Source: Alphaproteobacteria bacterium
GTDB taxonomy: Bacteria; Pseudomonadota; Alphaproteobacteria; Rs-D84; CACZYB01
Direction: 5' to 3'
DNA: 55,560 nucleotides
Assembly (NCBI GenBank): GCA_009785175.1
Contig: WQWV01000004.1
Span: forward strand, 1 to 55,560
In this document: piece after piece, positions 8,055 to 18,041 of the stretch
Layout of the letters: every line of letters begins with the position of its first letter
Numbering within the stretch: the first letter of the stretch is position 1
Made by a program: the position numbers and the translations under genes
Notes under the pieces: model-generated
Told to the model about the DNA's origin: nothing
What the model saw: the letters and a program-made list of their open reading frames with translations, nothing else
Databases searched by the model: none

Positions 8055-9725
8055 ATGGGCGCCCTATTCTATCTTTCGGCACAATACTGGAAAGCGGCAT
8101 ACGGCCGGCGACGCCAAGCGATAGCAATATCGTTCGCGTTCTTTGTCGCCCATGGCCTGAATGTCTTGGAACCGATAATCATGGCCAACGTCATAAACAC
8201 GCTCCAACAAAGCGCACCAAATGATATGCTTGGCAACGTAGCCCCTCTCCTCTGTCTATGGGCCGGCATATTCTTCGGCTATAACATAATCTTCCGCCCG
8301 ACATTTTTTATCTGCACCGCGCTTGCCTACAAGGTCAAGTCGAGGTTCATCAGCAAGTCGTATAAAAAACTCTCCGCGCTTTCCATGGACTGGCATCAAA
8401 ACAACCACAGCGGCGGAGTGATAAACCGCATCAACAACGCCTCGAACTCGTTGTTCAGTTTCGTTCAGGATTTTCAGAACCAGTGCATCAAGATATTCAT
8501 ACACCTTTTCGGCTCCATCGCGGGAATACTTTTCATCGATTGGCGCATAGGGTTGATTACGATCGGCATACTGTTCGTCTTCCTTATGACGTCGAACTTG
8601 ATAAACCGCCGCATAAACGAACAGGTAAAAAAAACTATCGAGGCGAACAACCGCATCTCGGCCGCGCTTTTCGACTTCATCGGGAATATGCGAAGCATTC
8701 TTGTTCTTCGCCTTGGCAAGCAAACCGACAAGAAGCTTGATTCCAAAGTGGCAAGCGGCGAGCGCCCGACGGTCATGGCCTGGGGCTTCTGGAACCAGCT
8801 GAAGATGACCAAGAACAGCTTTTCGCTTATGTTTTTGAAAGTCGGCCTCGTGTCGTATTTTATATACGCAAGTGTCAGCTCGGGCACCGCTGTCGACATC
8901 GGCGCATTAACGGCGATACTTCTTTTCGGTCAAAAGATAGGGCAGTCGTTTTATGATCTCGACGGAGTGCATCAAAAACTGCTCGAGGCGCGCGCGCAGA
9001 TGGAAAACGCCGGCATAATAGACCAGGCGAAGAAATTGAAGTTGCCCAAACTGGGGCGTTTCGATTGGCGCACGGCAAGCCTTGACAAGTTGAAATTCTC
9101 GCACGACAAAAGCAAGAAGTTGCTTTTGAACAACGCTGCGTTCACGTTCAAACGCGGCGAGAAGATAGCGCTTATGGGCGAGTCTGGCACCGGCAAGTCG
9201 AGCTTCCTTCTGATGCTCCGCGGTCTTACGAAACAGGGGCGCGGCCAGCTTAAAATCGACGGCCGCCCGATGAAAAGCCTTGGCTCGTTCGCCTCGATGA
9301 CAACGCTTATGTTGCAGGATCCCGAGGTCTTCGAAGACACGGTGCGATACAACATCACGATGGGCCTTGATTACTCGCCCGCCGACATCGACCGCGCGGT
9401 AAAACTTGCGCGTTTCGACCAGGTTTTAACGAAGCTCCCGAACGGACTTGATACGATGGTCAACGAACGCGGCGCGAATTTTTCCGGCGGCGAAAGGCAG
9501 CGTCTTGCGCTCGCTCGCAACATCTTGGCGGCAAGCGCGTCGGATATAATTCTGATGGACGAGTCGACATCCAGCATAGATTCCGCGAACGAGGAGATCA
9601 TCTACGACGGCCTTTTCAAGCACTTCAAGAACAAGACGATTATCGCCTCGATTCACAAGCCTGCGCTGGCGCAAAAATTCCCCCGCGTTGTTCGTATCGA
9701 GGGCGGCAATTTCAAATCCGATTGA
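8055..9725 (+). CDS. ABC transporter, fused permease/ATP-binding, 556 aa, tandem paralog of 6222..7892
   Basis: GESGTGKSS, FSGGERQRLALARN, IILMDESTSSID; same length and many shared blocks (TTLMLQDPEVFE.T.RYNITMGLDY). Confidence 0.9.
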   Translation: MGALFYLSAQYWKAAYGRRRQAIAISFAFFVAHGLNVLEPIIMANVINTLQQSAPNDMLGNVAPLLCLWAGIFFGYNIIFRPTFFICTALAYKVKSRFISKSYKKLSALSMDWHQNNHSGGVINRINNASNSLFSFVQDFQNQCIKIFIHLFGSIAGILFIDWRIGLITIGILFVFLMTSNLINRRINEQVKKTIEANNRISAALFDFIGNMRSILVLRLGKQTDKKLDSKVASGERPTVMAWGFWNQLKMTKNSFSLMFLKVGLVSYFIYASVSSGTAVDIGALTAILLFGQKIGQSFYDLDGVHQKLLEARAQMENAGIIDQAKKLKLPKLGRFDWRTASLDKLKFSHDKSKKLLLNNAAFTFKRGEKIALMGESGTGKSSFLLMLRGLTKQGRGQLKIDGRPMKSLGSFASMTTLMLQDPEVFEDTVRYNITMGLDYSPADIDRAVKLARFDQVLTKLPNGLDTMVNERGANFSGGERQRLALARNILAASASDIILMDESTSSIDSANEEIIYDGLFKHFKNKTIIASIHKPALAQKFPRVVRIEGGNFKSD

Positions 9726-9740
9726 CGCCCCCTATGCTGT

Positions 9741-9790
9741 CATCCCGGGCGCCTCTTTCGTCATTCCGGGCTTGACCCGGAATCTATTGT
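9741..9790. repeat. Family F repeat (GTCATTCCGGGCTTGACCCGGAATCTA)
   Basis: palindromic CCGGGCTTGACCCGG. Confidence 0.7.
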
Positions 9791-9813
9791 GGAATATAAT
9801 TGAGAAAATAACA

Positions 9814-9940
9814 AAGCCTCGTCAGTTTGTGCGAGGAGCAAGCTTCCAAAGGAAGGTTTAAGGGAGTGTATCTAGACATACATGACCGAAAAACTTACCT
9901 GCGGGAAGCGCCGCTCATTCGTGCAAAATCACGAGGCGCT
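9814..9940. repeat. Family A structured repeat, copy A-b (flank I, core 1), directly upstream of yebC
   Basis: arms GCCTCGT/ACGAGGC; core GTGTATctagacATACAT. Confidence 0.8.
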
Positions 9941-9952
9941 AAGGATATAATT

Positions 9953-10666
9953 ATGGCCGGACATAGTAAGTGGGCAACAACTAAACACAAAAAGGCTGCG
10001 CTTGATGCCAAACGCGGAAACCTTTTCACCAAACTAGCCAAGGAAATCACGATTGCGGCCAAGCTTGGCGACCCGAATCCCGATTCGAATCCGCGCCTCA
10101 GAATGGCGATACTTGCCGCCAGGAAGGTTTCCATGCCCAACGACAATATCAAACGGGCGGTGGCGCGCGGCGGCCCTAACTCGAGCGAGGGCGACTATAG
10201 CGAAATCCGATACGAAGGCTACGCTCCCGGCGGAGTTTCGATCATCGTCGAATGCTTGACCGATAATAAAAACAGAACCGCCGCCAACGTCCGCGCCACA
10301 TTCTCGAAAAACGGCGGCAACATGGGAGCGGACGGGTCCGTGTCGTTCAACTTCAACCACGTCGGATTGTTCGTTTATAAATCAAGCGTCGCGCCCTTCG
10401 ACGCGATCTTCGAAACCGCGCTCGAAGCCGGAGCGTTGGACGTAGAGGAGGAGGACGGGCATTACATGATCACCTGCGAAATTCCAAACTACGGCGCGCT
10501 ATTAAAAGCATTGGAAAAATACGGCGAGCCCGAGTCCGCGAAAATCGTATGGACACCGAAGCTAACGAACGAGCTTACCGAAGAAGCCTACGCCAGCTTG
10601 GAAAATTTTATCGGCGCGCTCGAGGACGACGACGATGTTCAGGAGGTCTACCACAATGCAACCTAG
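9953..10666 (+). CDS. YebC/PmpR family regulatory/translation factor
   Basis: MAGHSKWATTKHKKAALDAKRGNLFTKLAKEI; the ORF-track start at 9827 lies inside repeat A-b. Confidence 0.93.
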   Translation: MAGHSKWATTKHKKAALDAKRGNLFTKLAKEITIAAKLGDPNPDSNPRLRMAILAARKVSMPNDNIKRAVARGGPNSSEGDYSEIRYEGYAPGGVSIIVECLTDNKNRTAANVRATFSKNGGNMGADGSVSFNFNHVGLFVYKSSVAPFDAIFETALEAGALDVEEEDGHYMITCEIPNYGALLKALEKYGEPESAKIVWTPKLTNELTEEAYASLENFIGALEDDDDVQEVYHNAT

Positions 10667-11477
10667 TGCCATCGCAAAAAAACTCCTCGACTTCGCACAC
10701 GCCGCGGGCGAATACGCGCTTAAACAGCAGGGCAAAATCGACTTCTCGTGCTCGGCTTACAAATCCGCGTCCGTGGTCGACACCATAACCAAAATCGACC
10801 TCGAGCTTACACGCCGATTCCACAAATTCGCGCGCGAAAATTTCGCCAAGATCGACTATTTTATCATCGACGAGGAGACCACGGAAACCCGCTCTGCCGA
10901 TCCCGTAGCAAGAATGATGGAACACGAATATACCTTCGTCCTAGATCCGCTTGACGGCACGCTGCCCTATTCCGCCGGCCTTCCGAATTGGGTGGTTTCC
11001 ATCGGCGTTTTCAAGGGCATAAAACCCGTGGCCGGAGTCGCCTTCGCGCCAGCACTCGATTTCTTGGTCTACGCCGACGACAAGAAGGCATACTCGATCG
11101 AGCGCGGCCGCAAAACCGAAATCAAGAAGGGACGCTGCGCGACGCCGCCGATACTGCTTACGAATTTTCAGCCAAGCGCAGTGCCTAATAAAAATTACGA
11201 CTCGGATAAGATGTTCGCGCTGAATTTCTATTCGGCGATTCTAAGCTTGATGTATGTAGCCACGGGCAAAGTCGCGGCCTATAGGTTCAAAGCATACTTT
11301 TGGGACATGGCGGGCGCGCTTACCGCGCTTCACCACGCGGGCGTCGAGATGCGCGGCCTTAAATCCGGCAAGCTCTTCGATCCGCGTAGCGATTTACTCC
11401 CTACGCTCCGCATAAAGGAAAACTTCATCGCCTCGCTTCCGGAAGATTATAAGTATATAAAGAGTGTGGTCGGGTAA
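10656..11477 (+). CDS. inositol monophosphatase family protein
   Basis: DPLDGTLPYSAGLPNWVVSIGVF; WDMAGALTALHHAGVEM; SD aggagg before ATG at 10656. Confidence 0.8.
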   Translation: MQPSAIAKKLLDFAHAAGEYALKQQGKIDFSCSAYKSASVVDTITKIDLELTRRFHKFARENFAKIDYFIIDEETTETRSADPVARMMEHEYTFVLDPLDGTLPYSAGLPNWVVSIGVFKGIKPVAGVAFAPALDFLVYADDKKAYSIERGRKTEIKKGRCATPPILLTNFQPSAVPNKNYDSDKMFALNFYSAILSLMYVATGKVAAYRFKAYFWDMAGALTALHHAGVEMRGLKSGKLFDPRSDLLPTLRIKENFIASLPEDYKYIKSVVG

Positions 11478-11524
11478 TTTTTACCCTTGCAAATCTTTTG
11501 AAATCCATTATTATTTCTCCCTGT

Positions 11525-11598
11525 GCGGCTGTAGTTTAATGGTAAAATGCAAGCCTTCCAAGCTCGAGTCGAGGGTTCGATTCCCTCTAGCCGCACCA
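11525..11598 (+). tRNA. tRNA-Gly (TCC), CCA encoded
   Basis: GCGGCTG...TAGCCGC acceptor, anticodon loop CTTCCAA, TTCGATT T-loop. Confidence 0.93.
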
Positions 11599-11623
11599 TG
11601 AAAGATATGGTATAATAACCCCC

Positions 11624-13381
11624 ATGCGAACCATCGAACTTTTGTGTCCCGCGAAGGACAAAGCCACAGCCATCGCCGCGATTGACTTCGGCGCGGACGC
11701 GGTATACATGGGCGCGCCCAAGTTCGGGGCACGCGCGGCGGCCGGCAACACGATCGAGGACATAGCCGAGGTCTCCGCCCACGCCCACAAATTTAACGCC
11801 AAGGTCTATATCACGCTCAACACGATTCTATATGACGACGAATTGGCGCAGGCGAAAAAACTGGCGCAAGAACTCGCAAACGCCGGAGCGGACGCGTTCA
11901 TAGTCCAGGACATGGCGTTCTTCGAAATGGCCGCGAACGATTCTGATTTCCCGAATGTCCCGCTTTTCGCCTCGACCCAATGCGATAGCCGCGACGCAGC
12001 GAAAGTCAAATGGTTGGAACAAATCGGAGCAAGCCGCGTGATACTCGCCCGCGAATTATCGCTAGGCGAAATCGCCGATATAAAGAAACAAACCAAAGTC
12101 GATTTGGAATCCTTCGCCCACGGCGCGCTTTGCGTGTCCTATTCGGGCCAATGCTACCTAAGCGAATATTGCGCCAGGCGTAGCGCCAACCGTGGCGAAT
12201 GCGCCCAGCTCTGCCGCATGAAATATAGCGTGGTTGATTCCGAGGGCAAAGCGTTGATCGATAACAAATTCGCGCTATCCCTAAAAGATTTCCGCGCGAT
12301 TGATAAACTGGAAGGCCTCGCCGACGCAGGCATAACCTCGTTCAAAATCGAGGGGCGGCTAAAGGATATTTCCTATGTAAAGAACCTTGCGGCCGCATAT
12401 AGGACAGCCATAGGCAAATTCGCGCGACACGCATCAAGCGGCAAGATAGAATACGACTTCGCTCCCGACCCGGCCAAGTCGTTCAACAGACAGTTCAGCG
12501 AATATTTTTTGAACGCCAAGCGCGAGCCGATACACAACTTCGCCACACCGAAATCCATGGGTGAATTTGTAGGCTCAGTCAAAAAATCCGGCAAGGTTTT
12601 CTTTGAATACGAGGGCGCGCCGCTGCATTCTCAGGACGGAATCTGCTTCGAGGTCGAGGGCGAACTAAAAGGCTTCCTTATCAACAAGGTCGACGACGGC
12701 AAAGTCTTCGCTCGGGATCTACAGGGCCTTCGCCCCGGCATGAAGATTTACAGGAATTTCGACGCCGAATTCGAACGCCAGCTTGAAAAATCCAAAACAC
12801 GCCGCCGCCTTGCCGTCAACATCGCCATCAACGACAAGGAAATCGTCGCCACCGACGCCGACGGCAACAAAATCATAGTCCCCCTGCCCGCCGCCGACCC
12901 CGCCAAGGACGCGGACAAAGCTTTCGAAAATATAAAAACGCAGTTCGCAAAAACAACCAACACCGATTTTTATATCGCCGAGTTCAAGACGGATTTCAAA
13001 CATATACCATTCTTCCCATTGTCCACGCTCAACGCGCTACGAAACGAAACATTCGCGGCACTTATGACGCATCGCATAGAAAACTACAAACGCGAGCCGG
13101 CGAAAAAAATCTCCCCCGCGCCATACCCCGATAAAACTCTCGACGCCACCGCCAACGTCGCCAACCGGCTTGCAAAGAAGTTTTATGAATCCTGCGGGGC
13201 AAAGGTCGAAAAAACTCCCCTGCCCTTCCTTATGCACACCAAGTATTGCATCAAGCACGCGCTCGGCATCTGTAAAAAGCCCGTCGAACTACAGCTCAAG
13301 GACCAGCGCGGCACGCTTTTCCCCCTTTCCTTCGATTGCAAACGCTGCGAAATGAAGATCCTTCCACCGGTAAGAAAATAA
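11624..13381 (+). CDS. U32 family peptidase (collagenase-like / RlhA-TrhP type)
   Basis: ELLCPAKDKATAIAAIDFGADAVYMGAPKFGARA, SYSGQCYLSEYCARRSANRGECAQLCRMKY, FKIEGRLKDISYVKNLAAAYR. Confidence 0.88.
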   Translation: MRTIELLCPAKDKATAIAAIDFGADAVYMGAPKFGARAAAGNTIEDIAEVSAHAHKFNAKVYITLNTILYDDELAQAKKLAQELANAGADAFIVQDMAFFEMAANDSDFPNVPLFASTQCDSRDAAKVKWLEQIGASRVILARELSLGEIADIKKQTKVDLESFAHGALCVSYSGQCYLSEYCARRSANRGECAQLCRMKYSVVDSEGKALIDNKFALSLKDFRAIDKLEGLADAGITSFKIEGRLKDISYVKNLAAAYRTAIGKFARHASSGKIEYDFAPDPAKSFNRQFSEYFLNAKREPIHNFATPKSMGEFVGSVKKSGKVFFEYEGAPLHSQDGICFEVEGELKGFLINKVDDGKVFARDLQGLRPGMKIYRNFDAEFERQLEKSKTRRRLAVNIAINDKEIVATDADGNKIIVPLPAADPAKDADKAFENIKTQFAKTTNTDFYIAEFKTDFKHIPFFPLSTLNALRNETFAALMTHRIENYKREPAKKISPAPYPDKTLDATANVANRLAKKFYESCGAKVEKTPLPFLMHTKYCIKHALGICKKPVELQLKDQRGTLFPLSFDCKRCEMKILPPVRK

Positions 13382-13460
13382 ATCAAAAAAATTCGAATCG
13401 CCCTATTGCCACGATTCGAAAATTGTGATATACTCCTCCCAGGAGAAAGGGAGAAGAACT

Positions 13461-13928
13461 ATGCAGTTCATGATGACAGACGCATACGAACAGGAAGGCC
13501 CCGTCGCCTTCGTCTTCGAAGTCCTTTCCTATACCTCGGTGGCCTCCAATTTTGCCAAAGCCGCCGGCGATGAATCCACGCAGCTTTACAATTACGGGCC
13601 CGAGGGCTGGAACGAGCGCGGCAACAAGCTTGTCCTTGACATCTGCAACGCCGGAAACAACATAAAGTGCGAGATTTTCGAAAAGTTCGCAACGCTTGTT
13701 CGTCATATCAACGAACATTTCAAGGCAACCATGAACCCTAAGCTCGTCAAGGCCGGCGACGAACCGTTCAAGCCTATCCCTAACGAATTCCTCGACTTCG
13801 TGAAAAATAACAACAAGTTTACCAAGGTGACCGACGCCGCCAACATCTGCCGCATAAAACTATATACCAACGGCAACCAAAATCGCATGCGCGGCCGCAC
13901 ATCCGAAAAAGACAGAAAAGTCGCATAA
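13461..13928 (+). CDS. hypothetical protein, 155 aa
   Basis: SD GGGAG upstream of ATG 13461; no family recognised. Confidence 0.65.
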   Translation: MQFMMTDAYEQEGPVAFVFEVLSYTSVASNFAKAAGDESTQLYNYGPEGWNERGNKLVLDICNAGNNIKCEIFEKFATLVRHINEHFKATMNPKLVKAGDEPFKPIPNEFLDFVKNNNKFTKVTDAANICRIKLYTNGNQNRMRGRTSEKDRKVA

Positions 13929-14007
13929 AATCTACTGTCAACCCCTTCATTAAAAAAGGATTTTTAGCCTTGACCCTGCCACGCCCGCTTGCTATAATTC
14001 CCAAGAG

Positions 14008-15312
14008 ATGAGCAAAGTCCAACTTATGAAGAATCCGTTCAAGAACCGGCTTAGGTCAAGGTTTGCCGATGCCTGCGCCCGCCTTGCCGCACCACGAACG
14101 GTTATTGTCGAGCGCCATGGCTCGCTTACCCGCATATCCTTCCCGTTCTGGTCGATAATAATTATGACTCTGGCGCTTGGCGCCGCTGCATGGTGGATCG
14201 CCAAGGTAAGCCACGTATATACTTCGTTCGACGAAATCATAGCCGCCAAAAACGACGAGATCGACCGCGCCAACGACAAGCTCAAACAAAATGCCGAAGC
14301 GGCCAAGGCCTATCGCGACACTATCCAAAATATCAACGTCAAAATCGACCGGCAATACCGCGAAGTCATAGACCTGCTCTCGAAAAACGACAACCTGGAT
14401 AGGAATCGGCGCGAGCAGCTCCTGCGCGATAAAATGCTCCTTTCTGCCGAGCTTCAGTTCGCGGGCGATTCTTTGGCCGAATATACCGAGGCCGGCTCGG
14501 GCACGGGCTCTGCCGGCGGCGCGGACCTAAGCAAGCTTGCGATCGAAAACAAGATCATAGTCAACGAGAATATCCAGCTTCGCCGCCGCAACACCCGGCT
14601 TGAAAACGCGATTATCGACATGCGCGATTACCAATCTAACCTGATTGATAAGATTGTGGCGCTTTCCGACGGCCAGATCGGCACGCTCGAAACCCTTTTG
14701 GGCCGAATAAACACGATCCTCGGCCAAATCGGCCTAAGGGACAGGCAGAAATTGATCAACCGCGCCAAGGGCGAAAAACAGGACGGCCTCGGCGGCCAAT
14801 TCGTGCCCGTGGCCATGCCCACGCTTGACGACGAGAACCTCAGGAAAGAATTCGCCGAAGCGGCGGCAAGGATCAATACGTGGGAGGGCCTCTCCCGCGC
14901 CGCCGAGATGCTTCCCATCGGCACGCCCGTTCGCGGCGGCCGCATAACCTCGCCGTTCGGCACGCGCACCGACCCCTTCCTTGGCGTTCCCGCTATGCAC
15001 ACCGGCATAGACTTTAGCGGCAAGACCGGCACGCCGTTTTACTCGACCGGCCGCGGCCGCGTGATATACTCCGGCAACCGCGGCGACTATGGCCTTACCG
15101 TCGAGGTCTATCACGGCATGGGCTTCACCTCGATCTATGCGCACCTAAGCGAGATACACGTGAAAAAGGGCGACCTAATCGAAAAGGACGTTGTGATCGG
15201 CCTTGCCGGCTCGACCGGCCGCTCGACCGCCGACCACTTGCACTACGAACTCCGCTTCGAAGGCCGGCCCATCAACCCCTATTCGTTTATAACCGCAGCA
15301 AAGGCAAACTGA
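14008..15312 (+). CDS. M23 family metallopeptidase, membrane-anchored with coiled coil
   Basis: GGRITSPFGTRTDPF...HTGIDFSGKTGTPFYSTGRGRVIYSG...STADHLHYELRFEGRPINPYSFI. Confidence 0.92.
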   Translation: MSKVQLMKNPFKNRLRSRFADACARLAAPRTVIVERHGSLTRISFPFWSIIIMTLALGAAAWWIAKVSHVYTSFDEIIAAKNDEIDRANDKLKQNAEAAKAYRDTIQNINVKIDRQYREVIDLLSKNDNLDRNRREQLLRDKMLLSAELQFAGDSLAEYTEAGSGTGSAGGADLSKLAIENKIIVNENIQLRRRNTRLENAIIDMRDYQSNLIDKIVALSDGQIGTLETLLGRINTILGQIGLRDRQKLINRAKGEKQDGLGGQFVPVAMPTLDDENLRKEFAEAAARINTWEGLSRAAEMLPIGTPVRGGRITSPFGTRTDPFLGVPAMHTGIDFSGKTGTPFYSTGRGRVIYSGNRGDYGLTVEVYHGMGFTSIYAHLSEIHVKKGDLIEKDVVIGLAGSTGRSTADHLHYELRFEGRPINPYSFITAAKAN

Positions 15313-15313
15313 C

Positions 15314-15652
15314 ATGTTCGGATTTTCCAAAAAGACCACATCAAGCAGCGTCATCGGCACCTCGATGAAAATCTCGGGCTCGCTTACTTCTACCGAAGAA
15401 GTATACATCGACGGCTCGTTTGACGGCCAAATCAACGTATCGACGCTTATCATCGGCCTTAACGGCTTCGTCAAATCCTCGGCCATCAAGGCGGACAAGA
15501 TAGCGGTATACGGCACGGTCGAGGGCAACATCATCGCGAAATCTGTTTTCCTTGGCGCAAGCGCGAAAATAAACGGCAACATAATCCACGGCGACATCTC
15601 GATCGAAACCGGCGCGTTCGTCAACGGCGACCTGAAACAAAAGAGGGAGTAA
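15314..15652 (+). CDS. bactofilin family cytoskeletal protein
   Basis: ISGSLTSTEEVYIDGSFDGQI...VYGTVEGNIIAKSVFLGASAKINGNI; follows M23 peptidase as commonly seen. Confidence 0.92.
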   Translation: MFGFSKKTTSSSVIGTSMKISGSLTSTEEVYIDGSFDGQINVSTLIIGLNGFVKSSAIKADKIAVYGTVEGNIIAKSVFLGASAKINGNIIHGDISIETGAFVNGDLKQKRE

Positions 15653-16114
15653 ATGGCCAAAAGGGAGAGGTTGAAAATAGCTATCGCATCCGACCACGGG
15701 GGCTATGGGCTCAAGGAATACCTCAAACTCAAACTTGCCAAGGATTACGACATCTATGATCTCGGCCCCTCAAGCTCCGAGCGCACGGACTTCCCGAAAT
15801 ACGCCGCCGCGGTCGCGAAATTTTTATCCGCCGACAAGCACTCTGTCGGAATCCTCGCCTGCCGAAACGGCATAGGCATGACGATCGCCGCCAACCGCTT
15901 CCCACACGTCCGCGCGGCAATCCTTTTCAACGACAAGGCGGTGATGCGCGCCCGCCGCGACGACGACGCGAACGTGGCGGTGCTTGCCGCCGACTATTTC
16001 TCGCGCGCAAAAAACCTCAAATTCGTAAAGCGCTTTTTGAATTCCGAATTCAACACCGCGGATCCCAGGTATAAAAAACGCGTAAGCATGCTGGGGAAAC
16101 TATGCAAAGGCTGA
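15653..16114 (+). CDS. RpiB/LacAB family sugar-phosphate isomerase (divergent active site)
   Basis: IAIASDHGGYGLKEYLK...GILACRNGIGMTIAANRF. Confidence 0.85.
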   Translation: MAKRERLKIAIASDHGGYGLKEYLKLKLAKDYDIYDLGPSSSERTDFPKYAAAVAKFLSADKHSVGILACRNGIGMTIAANRFPHVRAAILFNDKAVMRARRDDDANVAVLAADYFSRAKNLKFVKRFLNSEFNTADPRYKKRVSMLGKLCKG

Positions 16115-16881
16115 AATATCTTCTTGTGCTGATGTTCATAATCGTCCCGCTTGCGGCGCCGGCACAGTGGTGGGACGACGAAGACGACTTCTGGGACGAC
16201 TTCCCCGACGACGACGCGTTTTATATCGAGGACTATATAGATCCGAACGCCGAGCCCGACCCCGACGCCGGCAAATACCTCCGCGTCCGCCATTTCGACA
16301 TAGCGGGCATAAGGCTTGGCATGAATTACGAGGAGGTGCGCGAAGCCGCGAAAGAGGCGAAATTCCGCCTCGCCACGGTGGATTACGACATACCGCAAGA
16401 ATTCCGCTTCAACTACGATTCCGTCTGCCGCGCCCGCAACATAGTCATACCAAACCAGCTTGCGAACTGTATTGAGGGCCTCGCCAAATCCGAAAAGATG
16501 CGGTTCATTTCCAAACTTACATTCAGGAAAGAAAACAACGAAACGCTGATAACGCATTTTGTATCTCCCGTAAGCAACCATACGGTCTGGAAGATCGAAT
16601 ACGAAAACAATATCGACAAGCGCCAGGGCACCGCGCTTAATTTCCAATACCAGCGCGAAGAGCGAAGGCGCGCGTTCTGGTATGCTTTGACCATGAAATA
16701 CGGCCAGCCGAACGTCCCGCCGAACCGCTGGCAGCTTGACCCCGAGGACGATTCCGCCCCCATGCTCGAGGCGCACTTCGGCCGCATCACGCTCTCCTCG
16801 CTCCAACAGTTCGCCGCCGACCTTAAGTTCGCCGCCGACGAGGCCAGACGAACCTTCCAGGTCCAGGACTTCAACTTCTGA
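16102..16881 (+). CDS. hypothetical secreted protein, 259 aa, acidic W/D-rich N-terminus
   Basis: signal-peptide-like LLVLMFIIVPLAAPAQ then WWDDEDDFWDDFPDDD. Confidence 0.75.
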   Translation: MQRLKYLLVLMFIIVPLAAPAQWWDDEDDFWDDFPDDDAFYIEDYIDPNAEPDPDAGKYLRVRHFDIAGIRLGMNYEEVREAAKEAKFRLATVDYDIPQEFRFNYDSVCRARNIVIPNQLANCIEGLAKSEKMRFISKLTFRKENNETLITHFVSPVSNHTVWKIEYENNIDKRQGTALNFQYQREERRRAFWYALTMKYGQPNVPPNRWQLDPEDDSAPMLEAHFGRITLSSLQQFAADLKFAADEARRTFQVQDFNF

Positions 16882-17852
16882 TGAAAAAAACCGTGCGAAA
16901 ATCGGGGCTAAGGAAAGTGTTCGACACCCTCGGGCTTTCACCCGCGATCCTGTTTTTTTCTCTGATCTCGCTTCTTGCGTTCGGCACGCTGATCTCGCTC
17001 CTGCTAACGCGCGATATGGTCGAACATTACGAGCCCGAGCCCCAAAAACCAATCGTCCGCTATTATGATCACATGGCCGAACCGGTCGAGGAAAAACCAC
17101 AGCCCAAGCCCAAGCCGACGCCTACTGATATAACGCCGTTCGAGCGCTTCCGCCTCCGACTCGCAAACACGCCGAAACCTCCGATGGTGGCGATCATCAT
17201 CGACGATATGGGCGAGAATATGATCAATTCGCAAAAGATTCTCGAGCTCGACGCGCCGCTGACCGTGGCCTTCCTAACCTCCGCCCCTAATCTTCAGGCA
17301 CAGATCGACAACGCCCGCGCGCGGCACAAAGAGGTCCTGCTCCACGTGCCGATGGAGGCGCTCTCGGATACCTATAACTACGGCGGCCCGCACCTCAGCA
17401 CGCGCAAATCCGCAAGCGATAATATAAGGACACTCCGCCGCATGACCGACCACCTTACCGGCTTCATCGGGATCAATAACCACATGGGGTCAAGGTTCAC
17501 GGCCGATAGGTCGCAGATGTTCTCTCTCCTCGAGCATCTGCATAAAAACGGCCTTGCGTTTGTTGATTCCTTAACCACCTCGAACACGCCAAGCGCAAGG
17601 CTTGCCGTCCGGCTGAATATGAAATTCGCGATTCGCGATGTGTTTTTGGACGACTCTAACGAGCCCGAGAAAATAGCGGCCGCATTCGACGCGCTTGAAA
17701 CTATCGCTCGCAAGCGCGGATACGCCGTCGCCATCGGACACCCCCGCCCAAATACGATCGCGATACTCAAAGATTGGCTGAAAAAGGCGCCCGGCCGCGG
17801 GATTACCGTGGTTCCCGTGTCGCATATAATCATGAGGTATGGGGATAATTAG
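16881..17852 (+). CDS. divergent polysaccharide deacetylase family protein (YibQ-like)
   Basis: MVAIIIDDMGENMINSQKILELDAPLTVAFLTSAPN...EVLLHVPMEAL...GINNHMGSRFT. Confidence 0.88.
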   Translation: MKKTVRKSGLRKVFDTLGLSPAILFFSLISLLAFGTLISLLLTRDMVEHYEPEPQKPIVRYYDHMAEPVEEKPQPKPKPTPTDITPFERFRLRLANTPKPPMVAIIIDDMGENMINSQKILELDAPLTVAFLTSAPNLQAQIDNARARHKEVLLHVPMEALSDTYNYGGPHLSTRKSASDNIRTLRRMTDHLTGFIGINNHMGSRFTADRSQMFSLLEHLHKNGLAFVDSLTTSNTPSARLAVRLNMKFAIRDVFLDDSNEPEKIAAAFDALETIARKRGYAVAIGHPRPNTIAILKDWLKKAPGRGITVVPVSHIIMRYGDN

Positions 17853-17878
17853 TCTCATCACATAACCTTCAGCCCGAC

Positions 17879-18002
17879 AAACTCGTCAAATTCGAGCGAT
17901 TACGAAGCCTTGGAGTAAAAATTAAAAAGCAGAATGGACTTGATGTTCCATGCTTTTTAATTTTTATGAAAGGCTAGTATGCGCCGGATTTCACGAGTTT
18001 TT
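17879..18002. repeat. Family A structured repeat, copy A-c (core 2)
   Basis: arms AAACTCGT/ACGAGTTT; inner AAAAATTAAAAAGC/GCTTTTTAATTTTT; ATGGA/TCCAT. Confidence 0.8.
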
Positions 18003-18041
18003 ACCCTTGATTTTTGGTGCTTTAAGCCCTAAATTATATGT

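Noticed and set aside
9827-9952. N-terminal extension of YebC in the ORF track
   Set aside because: It translates repeat A-b; conserved YebC start MAGHSKW is at 9953.
15994-17100. Long antisense ORF (368 aa) on minus strand
   Set aside because: Opposite to well-supported CDSs; composition is an antisense shadow of codon bias, no signal or family.
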